NCBI RefSeq assembly: GCF_004355225.1
Contig: NZ_CP037933.1
Span: 1,860,001-1,924,000 of the forward strand
Direction of reading: 5' to 3'
DNA from: Flavobacterium nackdongense
Lineage (GTDB): Bacteria > Bacteroidota > Bacteroidia > Flavobacteriales > Flavobacteriaceae
DNA length: 64,000 bases
A program made the position numbers and the translations under genes. This document shows positions 10,601-17,392 of the stretch, in pieces; positions within the stretch are counted from its first letter, which is position 1, and every line of letters begins with the position of its first letter. The notes beneath the pieces were generated by a model. That model worked only from the letters and a program-made list of their open reading frames with translations, made no database searches and was not told the origin of the DNA.

Positions 10601-11538
10601 GATTGTAGCGCTGTGATAGCATTATCGCTTTCGTCCTCAACGGCATTAGGCAATAAGGCTACATAATACATTTGATTATTGGATAAAAGTGAAGTAGGAT
10701 TTATAGTGATTGTGTTGGCTGCAAAAGTAGCATCAAAAGGCACCAAAGCTCCTGAAGGATTGCCCAATCTTAATTCAACAACTGCATCAATATTGGTATT
10801 TGAAATAGCATCGTTGTTCAATAATCTAACATTTTCGTTAAAAGCTATTGTTGGTTTTACATTTGAAGCTACATTACTAGCTCCATTCGCAGGAAGCATA
10901 GTAGCAATAGGAGCAATTGCGTCTGGACCACTGCTAAAACTAGTACCTTCTGCTGTAAAATTATCAAATCGATTGTTTCCAACTAAGCCTCCATTTCCTT
11001 GTTGAAACTCAACTTTTAGTTTGAAGTTGGCATTATTGTTTGCAGCGGTAATGACAGAAAAATCCAATGTTACTAAAGCAGGATCAGTGCTGCTAGGTAT
11101 CACATTTGTAAAAGCATTGTAGGTTGTCCCATCTGCGGTATACGACCAAACTTGGGTTCCTGCACCTGAACCCGAACGATTTGCTGCGTACTTCACAACA
11201 ATGTTTTGATACCCAGTTGTAGGCAGTGCGAAAACTAAAGCGCTCCCAATTGGAGTATTAAAACGCAAATGTGCCCCCGAAGGATCCCCATTTTGGGTAT
11301 TGAAATTAAAAAGATTAAAGTTTGATCCGGTTCCTCCAACAAAATCAATTATACTACTTCCGGAAATAATCGCATTTAATGACGCGCCTGGAACGTTGGT
11401 TGTTGTTGGAGTTGTAATCGCAGCCACGGAAGTATTGGTATTGAAATTCCAATAATGTAAAAGTGTCTGAGCCTCAGAATAAGAATGGAACAGTAATAGT
11501 GCGGTAACTAGTACCTGCTTGATGTACTTTTTTTTCAT
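7672..11538 (-). CDS. Large secreted multidomain protein with T9SS type A sorting domain
   Basis: A 1288-residue extracellular protein. I place the start at the ATG at 11538 because it opens a clear signal peptide (MKKKYIKQVLVTALLLFHSY, cleavage near SEAQT); an upstream in-frame ATG at 11628 would bury it. Domains in order: jelly-roll-like N-terminus (about 24-200), Ig-like domain (about 204-315, DAIAPIATMLPANGASNV), Calx-beta (about 316-435), an SdiA-regulated/phytase-like beta-propeller (about 444-716, with DTEGITYIGGGQF and QHEGLTMDRDGILYV), a cadherin-like domain (about 720-840), two lamin-tail domains (about 843-1010 and 1016-1190, both starting SEVAPWSSG), and a C-terminal T9SS type A domain (about 1211-1288, YPNPF to the end). 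Probable surface or secreted esterase-like or adhesin role; the catalytic function is unproven. Confidence 0.88.
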   Translation of the reverse strand: MKKKYIKQVLVTALLLFHSYSEAQTLLHYWNFNTNTSVAAITTPTTTNVPGASLNAIISGSSIIDFVGGTGSNFNLFNFNTQNGDPSGAHLRFNTPIGSALVFALPTTGYQNIVVKYAANRSGSGAGTQVWSYTADGTTYNAFTNVIPSSTDPALVTLDFSVITAANNNANFKLKVEFQQGNGGLVGNNRFDNFTAEGTSFSSGPDAIAPIATMLPANGASNVASNVKPTIAFNENVRLLNNDAISNTNIDAVVELRLGNPSGALVPFDATFAANTITINPTSLLSNNQMYYVALLPNAVEDESDNAITALQSASFSTAIPNVSLSVSSNVGTEAGTTNVTVTATASSVVNADQTVNLSVAGTFITAGDYTLSSNLITILDGQTTGSVSFTVVNDALVENTEAATVTISNPSSGIILGATTAQSITIIDNETPLNINLSNYVRVGRYNLPEPTRTTAPTNNLLAQEVSAVTYNWDTDTLFLIGDGSTAIVQVSKSGQLIDTMTLAQGTSPQGTEFYDTEGITYIGGGQFVLCEERDRKLVKFTYVAGSTLIRTATQTVTIGTPIGNVGTEGLSYDPLTSGYIVLKETTPIGVFQTGVDFAAGTATNGSASTVNSTNLFDPALMGLTDVADVFAMSNIPSLSSLPLYNNLLVLSQENAKIVNIDRNGVIANSLTIVSDPGNPLDVANQQHEGLTMDRDGILYVTSENGGGDINHPQLWVYAPSSLQNLAPTAIALANTTTTLVENSNTSAALKVSDIIVTDDGLGTNSFSLSGADANFFQIIGASLYIKAGTVLDYETKTSYSVTVNVDDTSIGTTPDASVNYALTITDVTNEIAPVVAVTVSEVAPWSSGTASVTADWFEVTNNGATALDITGWKVDDSSNLFTSALALTGITSIAPGESVIFLETGATNAATIVANFKSTWFGTNVPANLQVGTYTGAGIGLSTAGDAVNLFDASGTVKANVSFGAATTNFTFNNATGLNNTAVTTLSQVGVNEAFAAKNDVNQIGSPGTVGKLFISEVAPWSSGSSPVAADWFEVTNTKAVAVDITGWKIDDNSQSPVGAAALNGITSINPGESVIFIETTDLAGKTAAFLSNWFGSNPPAGLRIGSYSGSGGLGTGGDQVNLYNATNTTPQTSVLFGASPAVAPFGTFDNSAGLNSLVSPITPLSAVGVNGAFVAANSAVEIGSPGTFILSGGSLSTNDFSVSESFNVIAYPNPFDTGFQLDLKTTSTDEVHMKVYDMSGKLVEVRKLDTSELKNINTGNTYTSGIYNVILTQGQNAKTVRVIKK

Positions 11539-11731
11539 TTGTTGTCGTTTTTTAATCAACAAATGTAGTGTCGCCGCTAGAAATAAAATGCAGTTTAATA
11601 CTATCAAAAGGTTAACGATATTAGGCAAAATCGGGGTTTTATTAACCTTTTTAACATTAAATGCACTTTAATTTAAATATAAAATCACCTTTTTTTAACA
11701 TAACTGCTATTTGAACAGAAGCAATTTTTAC

Positions 11732-11762
11732 AAAAAAAATCCGAAGTGTATGGCTTCGGATT
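11732..11762 (-). terminator. Terminator of rpe
   Basis: Stem AATCCGAAG/CTTCGGATT with a 7-nt loop, followed on the minus strand by eight T; 24 bp after the rpe stop. Confidence 0.85.
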
Positions 11763-11785
11763 ATCATTATTAAGGAGTTATAAAT

Positions 11786-12448
11786 TTAGATACTAAGCAG
11801 TTTCTTTAAATCAGCAATCGTTTGGGTAGGATGTACAGCGTTAAACACAAAACTGCCAGCAACCAAAACCTCAGCTCCCGCTTCTGTCAATTGTTTGGCA
11901 TTTTTATTGGTAACACCTCCGTCAATTTCGATAATGGTATTTGCTCCTTTTCGATGGATTAAATCTTTTAATTTTTTTACTTTAGAATAGGTGTTTTCGA
12001 TAAAAGATTGTCCTCCAAAACCAGGATTCACACTCATAATACAAACCATATCAATGTCTTGAATTACATCTTCTAGCAAATCAATATTGGTATGAGGATT
12101 CAAAGCTACTCCTGCTTTCATCCCCTCGGCTTTGATCGCTTGAAGTGTCCTATGCAGATGAGGGCAAGCTTCGTAATGAACAGTCAAAATATTTGCCCCT
12201 AAATCGGCAAAAGTTTTAATGTATCGGTCTGGATCCACAATCATCAAGTGAACATCGATCGTTTTTTTAGCGTGTTTTGCAATGGCTGCCAAAACAGGCA
12301 TTCCAAAGGAAATATTAGGAACAAAAACACCGTCCATAATATCAATATGAAACCAATCGGCTTCAGAATTGTTAATCATTTCGATGTCCCGTTGCAAATT
12401 GGCAAAATCAGCAGCAAGAACTGAAGGTGCAATAATTGTATTTTTCAT
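11786..12448 (-). CDS. rpe: Ribulose-phosphate 3-epimerase
   Basis: Interconverts ribulose 5-phosphate and xylulose 5-phosphate in the pentose phosphate pathway. The 220-residue TIM barrel starts IAPSVLAADFANL, carries the metal and catalytic segments WFHIDIMDGVFVPN and IDVHLMIVDPD, the VHYEAC strand, the signature MSVNPGFGGQSFI and the phosphate-binding EIDGGV and VAGSFVF strands. The length is normal for the family. The leader RNA holds a strong hairpin ending 4 nt before the ATG. Confidence 0.97.
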   Translation of the reverse strand: MKNTIIAPSVLAADFANLQRDIEMINNSEADWFHIDIMDGVFVPNISFGMPVLAAIAKHAKKTIDVHLMIVDPDRYIKTFADLGANILTVHYEACPHLHRTLQAIKAEGMKAGVALNPHTNIDLLEDVIQDIDMVCIMSVNPGFGGQSFIENTYSKVKKLKDLIHRKGANTIIEIDGGVTNKNAKQLTEAGAEVLVAGSFVFNAVHPTQTIADLKKLLSI

Positions 12449-12452
12449 TATT

Positions 12453-12473
12453 ATGCTGAATTTATTTCAGCAT
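12453..12473 (-). promoter_or_regulatory. Hairpin at the rpe translation start
   Basis: A perfect 8-bp stem, ATGCTGAA with TTCAGCAT and 5-nt loop, sits 4 nt upstream of the rpe start codon in the transcribed leader. No T-run follows, so it is not a terminator; it may hinder ribosome access. Confidence 0.5.
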
Positions 12474-12507
12474 CTTTTAATACTGAAATTAGTTATTGTT
12501 ATTTGTG

Positions 12508-12541
12508 CAAAAGTAAATTATAATTAGAGAACCTGAAACAA
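12508..12541 (-). promoter_or_regulatory. Promoter of rpe
   Basis: Minus-strand TACTTTTG (12508-12515) preceded by TTG (12539-12541) with 23 bp spacing; the rpe ATG is 60 bp downstream. A separate 8-bp hairpin (AACCTGAA/TTCAGGTT, 12530-12550) overlaps it. Confidence 0.5.
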
Positions 12542-12554
12542 GTTCAGGTTAAAA

Positions 12555-12637
12555 AAATAAAACTCCGGACTCGAGACTGAAAGTCGAACTGTGCGAAGCT
12601 AAACCCGAGCGAAGCGAACTGACCGAGAGTTTTATTT
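12555..12637. repeat. Inverted repeat enclosing GAA-triloop mini-hairpins
   Basis: Inverted arms AAATAAAACTC (12555-12565) and GAGTTTTATTT (12627-12637) enclose about 60 bp with three mini-hairpins: GACT-GAA-AGTC (12575-12585), GC-GAA-GC (12593-12599) and GC-GAA-GC (12609-12615), the first and last each followed by GAACTG. The arms resemble the terminator at 12643-12677, so this may be a second rpoD terminator with sequence inserted in its loop. It occupies most of the 378-bp gap between rpe and rpoD, in which I see no gene. Confidence 0.7.
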
Positions 12638-12642
12638 GCCGT

Positions 12643-12677
12643 GCAAAAAATAAAACTCCGGTAATCAGCCGGAGTTT
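12643..12677 (-). terminator. Terminator downstream of rpoD
   Basis: Minus strand: AAACTCCGG/CCGGAGTTT stem with 7-nt loop followed by TATTTTTTG. It is 150 bp past the rpoD stop. Confidence 0.75.
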
Positions 12678-12748
12678 CAATCATCAATCAAAAAACGAAC
12701 AGTTAATCAGACCGTCGTTAACTATAAAATTCCAATATTTGAAATTCC

Positions 12749-12779
12749 ACACGAGCACGAAGTGCGAACTGACGAAGTA
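12749..12779. repeat. Second copy of the GAA-triloop repeat
   Basis: CGA-GCAC-GAA-GTGC-GAACTG followed by ACGAAG (core 12752-12777), flanked by direct AAATTCCA words. Same layout as at 12572-12600, but the stem differs in sequence while staying paired. Confidence 0.6.
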
Positions 12780-12826
12780 AATTCCAAAACTGTGAGATTG
12801 GAATTTGGAATTTGTTTTTTTGGAAT

Positions 12827-13690
12827 TTATCCTAGGTAAGTTTTTAATATTTTACTTCTTGAAGTATGTTTCAATCTGCGAATGGCTTTTTCTTTAATTT
12901 GGCGCACACGCTCACGAGTCAGGTCGAAAGTCTCCCCTATTTCTTCTAAAGTCATTGGATGCTGATCGCCAAGTCCAAAATACAAACGCACCACATCGGC
13001 TTCTCTTGGAGTTAGTGTTTCTAACGAACGCTCAATTTCGGTACGCAATGATTCTTGAATCAAACTTCTGTCTGGATTTGGCGATTCGCCTGAACGCAAT
13101 ACATCGTAAAGGTTTGAATCTTCCCCTTCAACCAACGGAGCATCCATTGATAGGTGACGACCCGAATTTTTCATTGATTCTCTTACATCATTTACGGTCA
13201 TATCCAACTCTTTGGCAATTTCTTCCGCTGTTGGTGGTCTTTCGTTAGATTGCTCTAACAAAGCATACATTTTATTGATTTTATTGATAGAACCAATTTT
13301 GTTCAAAGGCAAACGAACGATACGAGATTGTTCGGCCAAAGCTTGTAAAATCGATTGACGAATCCACCAAACGGCATACGAAATGAATTTGAAACCACGT
13401 GTTTCATCAAAACGTTGTGCTGCTTTTATCAAACCTAAATTCCCTTCGTTGATCAAATCGGGAAGTGTCAAACCTTGATTTTGGTATTGTTTAGCTACCG
13501 AAACTACGAAACGCAAATTGGCTTTGGTCAATTTTTCTAAAGCTCTTTGATCGCCAGCTTTAATCTTTTGTGCCAATTCTACTTCTTCATCGGCAGTGAT
13601 TAAATCCACTTTTCCAATTTCCTGTAAGTACTTGTCTAATGATGCAGTTTCACGATTGGTTACCTGCTTGGTGATTTTAAGTTGTCTCAT
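12827..13690 (-). CDS. rpoD: Primary RNA polymerase sigma factor RpoD/SigA
   Basis: The housekeeping sigma factor, 287 residues, matching the short Bacteroidetes primary sigma that lacks region 1.1. Region 1.2 is near residues 17-50, and regions 2.1-2.4 follow ([46 protein letters not shown]). Region 3 covers about 130-205. Region 4.2 has the helix-turn-helix [20 protein letters not shown] near 245-265. Its holoenzyme recognises TTG/TAnnTTTG promoters, consistent with the boxes seen throughout this window. Confidence 0.97.
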   Translation of the reverse strand: MRQLKITKQVTNRETASLDKYLQEIGKVDLITADEEVELAQKIKAGDQRALEKLTKANLRFVVSVAKQYQNQGLTLPDLINEGNLGLIKAAQRFDETRGFKFISYAVWWIRQSILQALAEQSRIVRLPLNKIGSINKINKMYALLEQSNERPPTAEEIAKELDMTVNDVRESMKNSGRHLSMDAPLVEGEDSNLYDVLRSGESPNPDRSLIQESLRTEIERSLETLTPREADVVRLYFGLGDQHPMTLEEIGETFDLTRERVRQIKEKAIRRLKHTSRSKILKTYLG

Positions 13691-13781
13691 GTTTTTGTCT
13701 CCTCAATTTTTAAGTGTACGAATGGTTATACGCTCAGAGTTTCAAAAAAGTTACAAAAAAGGCGTACTATTTTTTTTATAC

Positions 13782-13813
13782 AAAAAAACCCGTTTCAACC
13801 CCAATGAAACGGG
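13782..13813 (-). terminator. Terminator of the small membrane protein gene
   Basis: CCCGTTTCA/TGAAACGGG 9-bp stem with 7-nt loop, followed on the minus strand by seven T. It separates this transcript from rpoD. Confidence 0.85.
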
Positions 13814-13859
13814 AATTACTAAAAAAAAATAATTAAAAAAAACTTACTTTTATTCGAGC

Positions 13860-14102
13860 TTATTTATTGTCACTATTTAAAATGTTGTTGAAAATTTTAT
13901 TCAATGAGCCGACATACAAGGGAATTCCGACGGCTAGGAAAACGTATTCTTTTCTGAAAATGGTTACATCGCCTAAAATTACATACAGACTGGGAAGAAT
14001 TAAGATCAATGACACCAGTACTCCAAAAAATGGATTTGTCACGAATCTTTGGCAAAGGGAGAAAAATTTTAACATAGGTAGGTGGCTATTTGAAACTGTC
14101 AT
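13860..14102 (-). CDS. Small two-helix membrane protein, candidate LytTR target
   Basis: I do not recognise the family. I choose the ATG at 14102 (80 aa, MTVSNSHLPMLKFF), because longer in-frame starts up to 14219 run through the promoter and repeats. Two hydrophobic segments are visible: about residues 25-43 (FGVLVSLILILPSLYVIL) and 52-66 (YVFLAVGIPLYVGSL), with a polar NKIFNNILNSDNK tail, so it is a likely inner-membrane protein. It has its own terminator, a candidate -7 box and three 21-bp-spaced repeats upstream, and sits directly after a LytTR regulator, so it is a good candidate for that regulator's target. Confidence 0.6.
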   Translation of the reverse strand: MTVSNSHLPMLKFFSLCQRFVTNPFFGVLVSLILILPSLYVILGDVTIFRKEYVFLAVGIPLYVGSLNKIFNNILNSDNK

Positions 14103-14131
14103 AATGAATGTTTTTATGTTGTTTTGATAGT

Positions 14132-14139
14132 CAAATGTA
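14132..14139 (-). promoter_or_regulatory. -7 box upstream of the small membrane protein gene
   Basis: Minus-strand TACATTTG, 30 bp before the ATG. No good TTG lies 17-23 bp upstream, as expected for an activator-dependent promoter; the phased repeats begin 29 bp upstream. Confidence 0.5.
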
Positions 14140-14167
14140 CATTGGGTTTTCGGCTTTTTGTACCCCA

Positions 14168-14220
14168 TTGTCACGAAATGCATTTTTACTGTCATGAAAT
14201 ACATTTTAGTTGTAATCATA
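14168..14220 (-). promoter_or_regulatory. Phased 21-bp direct repeats, candidate LytTR operator
   Basis: On the plus strand TTGTCACGAAA (14168), CTGTCATGAAA (14189) and a degenerate TTGTAATCATA (14210) start exactly 21 bp apart, i.e. two helical turns. Direct repeats with this spacing are typical of LytTR regulators such as AgrA. The nearest edge is about 43 bp upstream of the inferred transcription start. Confidence 0.55.
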
Positions 14221-14250
14221 AAAAAAATCCGCTCGGCAAGGAGCGGATTT
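14217..14250 (-). terminator. Terminator of the kinase/LytTR operon
   Basis: 10-bp perfect stem AAATCCGCTC/GAGCGGATTT with a 6-nt loop, followed on the minus strand by a T-run; 34 bp after the regulator stop. Confidence 0.85.
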
Positions 14251-14283
14251 CATCATTTTTTGAAACGAAAATACGACAATGAA

Positions 14284-15030
14284 TTACGACAAAATATTCA
14301 TTTTTTTGATGAAGTCTTTGTAGGAATTACTCAGATTTACTTTATGCCCACCTTTCAAAACAACGAGATTGTCTGCAAGGATAATTTCTTCAATTTTCGA
14401 AACGTTGACCATAATATTGCGATGGGTTCTAATAAATGTATTAGCATCCAGCAAAGCACTGATTTTGGTCAACGAAATTAGAATGACAAATTTTTCGCCT
14501 TCGGTAATAATATTACAATAACGGTCCTCAACTTCAATATAAAGTATGGCATTGATAGCGACTTTTTTAAGCGCATTTTTCTTTTTTATAAACAGAAAAT
14601 CATTGCTGATGACGGTATCTTGATCTTCACTAAGAAAGACATTATTTTGCTCATAGAATTTTTCGACAGCCATTTCCAAAGCATAAAGAATTTCCAATTC
14701 ATTGAACGGTTTCATCAAAAAGCTGAATGGTTTGGTCAATTTTGCTCTTTCAAAAATTTGTCGATCTTGGGAACTAGTCAAAAACACAAATGGTTTGGAA
14801 GCATTTGGAATAATGTTGATGGTCTCTGCAAAAGTGATTCCGTCGGGTTTGCCGTCAAGAAACACATCGATTACAATGATGTCGATAGTTTGCGAATAAA
14901 ACAGTTTTAACGCATCGGTATAAGTTCTGGCAATACCCACAACATTGTAATTATTAGCCAACAACACCTTGGAAAGTGCATCACTTTGCTCGGGAGTGTC
15001 TTCTATGATTAATACATTGATATTATCCAT
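14284..15030 (-). CDS. LytTR-family response regulator
   Basis: A 248-residue response regulator. The receiver domain (residues 1 to about 125) has the acidic pocket IIEDT, phospho-acceptor Asp55 in IIVIDVF, Thr/Ser in FLTSS and the conserved Lys in FLMKPF. A LytTR DNA-binding domain (about 150-245) follows, with ILYIEVEDRYCNII, FIRTHRNIMVNVSKIEEI and the C-terminal VNLSNSYKDF. It overlaps the upstream kinase gene by 8 bp, so the two are translationally coupled and almost certainly form a pair. Phased repeats just beyond its terminator are a candidate binding site. Confidence 0.93.
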   Translation of the reverse strand: MDNINVLIIEDTPEQSDALSKVLLANNYNVVGIARTYTDALKLFYSQTIDIIVIDVFLDGKPDGITFAETINIIPNASKPFVFLTSSQDRQIFERAKLTKPFSFLMKPFNELEILYALEMAVEKFYEQNNVFLSEDQDTVISNDFLFIKKKNALKKVAINAILYIEVEDRYCNIITEGEKFVILISLTKISALLDANTFIRTHRNIMVNVSKIEEIILADNLVVLKGGHKVNLSNSYKDFIKKMNILS

Positions 15031-16762
15031 TTTGTTCTGTTTTTGGTAACGTCAATATCATTTTAGTTCCTTTGTGGAGTTCACTTTCTATTCGAATTGT
15101 TCCTCCATTTTTCTTGATCATTTGTTTGCACAACTGCATTCCGAGCCCAGTTCCAATGGCTTCGGACTTTCCTTTTTTGACTAATAATTCGTCGTCTTTC
15201 AGGATTTCATTAATAGTTTCTTCATCCATTCCCAAGCCATTATCTTCCAAGACAAGTTGACAGGATTTGGGATTATCTTCTTGGATATAAAAACTGATTT
15301 TGCCGTTTTCATTCGAAAATTTGATGGCATTATCTAGCAAATTTCGAAGCACAATTTTTAGCGAATCGAGATCCACGAAGATAAAAATATTTTTGGCAAC
15401 AGAAGTATCAAAAGTAATGGATTTGTCTATTAGTAAAGGTTTGTAGTTGTATTCGATTTGCTGAATAATCGAGAACAAATGCACCGATTCTTGATGAAAA
15501 TACAATTGCTTGGTTTGCAACAGTGCCCAATGCAATAAGTTGTCCAACAAACTATAAGCTCCGTTGGCAATGCCACTATTTTGAATAATTAATTGGTTTA
15601 ATTCGTCGTAATTTTTGGTTTCCAATGTTTCCGATAATTTGGCATTACTTGTTTTCAGCGCATTAACAGAGGAACGCAAATCGTGACTTACGATGGAGAA
15701 AAGTTGGTCTTTGGCAGCATTGAGTTCGTCGAGTTTGTTTTTTTGAAGGAGGATTATTTTGGCATTTTTAACCTTTTGTGCATAGAAATATACTCCCGAC
15801 GTTAACAATAAAAACATGCTAATTGCAGAGAAAAACAGCCAATTTCGTTGACTCTCCTTTAATTGACTTTCTACTTCAAGGACTTGTATTTGTTTTTGCT
15901 TTTGAGCTACAGCAAACTTTTTCTCAAAATCAGCTACTGCCCAAATTTTATTTTGGTCGTTGATAGAATCTTTCCATTTCTCAAATTCTTTTCTGTAGAC
16001 TAAGGCTTGCTTGAAGTTGTCTCTATTTTCTTCAACAGCAGCCATATTTAATGCAGCCTTTCTTTTTATATTAAAATCCTTTACTTTTTGAGACAAGGTA
16101 TAGGCTTTTTCGAAATAAGGTATAGCCTGTAGGTCCTTATACTGTTCGTAATATAAATTGGCAATATTAGTGTAGACTTTAAAAAGATTGATAGTATCTT
16201 TTTCTTTTTCTTTGATTTCCTTGAATTTAAAAAAATAATTTTCTGCTTTTTCAAACTGTTTTAAATGCAAATAACAGACTCCTAAATTCTCATAAACAAT
16301 ATTTTTATCACTATTATTTGAGTTCTTATTAGGATAAGAATCGGCCTTTTGATAATAAAAAATAGCCTTGTCGAATTCGTTTAATTCTAAACAAACCGAA
16401 CCAAGGCTACTGTATATAAAATTGTAAATAGGAAAATTAATGGTTACTAATAAAAATTCTTTTTTAGCTTCTTTAAACAGTTTTAACTCTCTAAAACTAA
16501 CTCCCCTGAAAACATGACAATAATCAGCAAGATCTCTTTTAGGTTTAGCATTTAAACATTTCATTGAATAGACCAAAGTGGAATCCCAGTTTTTTTTAAA
16601 GTAGAAAGTTTGAGCCTTATTAAAATTTGTATTTGTTTTTAAAGCGCTAGCTTTTTTAAAAATGTCCTTTTTTAGCTCTTCTTCAAATGTTGTTTTTTGA
16701 GATTGAATCAAAATAGGAGAAAAAAGTGCAACGAAAAGGAGCACAACTTTAAATTTGGACAT
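15023..16762 (-). CDS. TPR-containing sensor histidine kinase
   Basis: A membrane sensor kinase of about 579 residues. I place the start at the ATG at 16762, which opens a signal peptide (MSKFKVVLLFVALFSP); an ATG 6 bp upstream is also possible, and the farthest start would be TTG. A periplasmic tetratricopeptide-repeat region (about 30-270) is followed by a coiled coil (KKFAVAQKQKQIQVLEVESQ), one transmembrane helix (WLFFSAISMFLLLTSGVYFY), a HisKA dimerisation helix with phospho-acceptor His near 359 (FSIVSHDLRS) and a HATPase domain (NLLDNAIKFS, EDNGLGM, GTGLGMQLC). HisKA kinases more often pair with other regulator classes than LytTR. Confidence 0.92.
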   Translation of the reverse strand: MSKFKVVLLFVALFSPILIQSQKTTFEEELKKDIFKKASALKTNTNFNKAQTFYFKKNWDSTLVYSMKCLNAKPKRDLADYCHVFRGVSFRELKLFKEAKKEFLLVTINFPIYNFIYSSLGSVCLELNEFDKAIFYYQKADSYPNKNSNNSDKNIVYENLGVCYLHLKQFEKAENYFFKFKEIKEKEKDTINLFKVYTNIANLYYEQYKDLQAIPYFEKAYTLSQKVKDFNIKRKAALNMAAVEENRDNFKQALVYRKEFEKWKDSINDQNKIWAVADFEKKFAVAQKQKQIQVLEVESQLKESQRNWLFFSAISMFLLLTSGVYFYAQKVKNAKIILLQKNKLDELNAAKDQLFSIVSHDLRSSVNALKTSNAKLSETLETKNYDELNQLIIQNSGIANGAYSLLDNLLHWALLQTKQLYFHQESVHLFSIIQQIEYNYKPLLIDKSITFDTSVAKNIFIFVDLDSLKIVLRNLLDNAIKFSNENGKISFYIQEDNPKSCQLVLEDNGLGMDEETINEILKDDELLVKKGKSEAIGTGLGMQLCKQMIKKNGGTIRIESELHKGTKMILTLPKTEQNG

Positions 16763-16818
16763 ATGCATTTCGATTATTTTCAAATTGGGTAAAAAAAGGA
16801 TTGTTTTTCTTGTAGCAA

Positions 16819-17214
16819 TTAGGGATAGGAAACTTCTGTTTCTGTCCCTCTCGAACCTTGTGGATCTTCGTTGATCATATAGGATATAATAGTTTTTATA
16901 TTCGCCACTGTTTCAGAGGTATAATCTACTTCTATATAATATACATCACAGGTTTCAGGTGTTACTTCTGAGAAATCATAGTCAAAATTAATCGTCAAAG
17001 TATCGCCAGATTCTGTTGGTGTTGAAACATTAGGAGCAACCGTATCATCGGAATTCATATACAAAGTAGCTCTGATTTTCAGAGTTAAAACACCGTTTGG
17101 GCTGTAGAATTTTGCCGAAACTAGGGGTGCTACAGGGTAGCTAACTGTTTCTGGGCTTGAAAATGTAAAAACTTGAGAGTTAATTTTTGTGTTTTGAATT
17201 ACTGTATATACCAT
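16819..17214 (-). CDS. Hypothetical beta-rich protein
   Basis: A 131-residue protein I do not recognise. It has no signal peptide and no membrane segment, is rich in beta-strand-forming and acidic residues (TLTINFDYDFSEV, VYYIEVDYTSE) and ends TETEVSYP. The composition would suit a small cytoplasmic or structural beta-sandwich. It lies 56 bp upstream of the kinase gene on the same strand, with no terminator between them, and may be transcribed with it. Codon use resembles the neighbours. Confidence 0.6.
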   Translation of the reverse strand: MVYTVIQNTKINSQVFTFSSPETVSYPVAPLVSAKFYSPNGVLTLKIRATLYMNSDDTVAPNVSTPTESGDTLTINFDYDFSEVTPETCDVYYIEVDYTSETVANIKTIISYMINEDPQGSRGTETEVSYP

Positions 17215-17324
17215 GGTAAACTATATTTTAAAATTAATAGGGCTAAAGATATTTTTTTTTTGAAATAAAAACTAATTTACTGCTGTTTTTACAATTAAAT
17301 ACTACAAAAATTTTGGACAAAAAC

Positions 17325-17358
17325 AAAAAACCCGATTCAAACGAATGAAACGGGTTTT
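17325..17358 (-). terminator. Terminator of pnp
   Basis: AAAACCCG/CGGGTTTT outer stem with an inner ATTCA/TGAA pairing; T-run on the minus strand; 35 bp after the pnp stop. Confidence 0.8.
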
Positions 17359-17392
17359 CCTATAAAAGAACCTTTAGTAAACTAAGATTTGA

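Noticed and set aside
12555..12779. CRISPR array
   Set aside because: Repeats are short, irregularly spaced, vary in stem sequence and lack spacers of even length; no cas genes nearby.
13867..14127. Plus-strand 86-codon frame opposite the small membrane protein gene
   Set aside because: The minus-strand frame has two clean hydrophobic helices, a terminator, a -7 box and phased repeats; the plus-strand frame has none.
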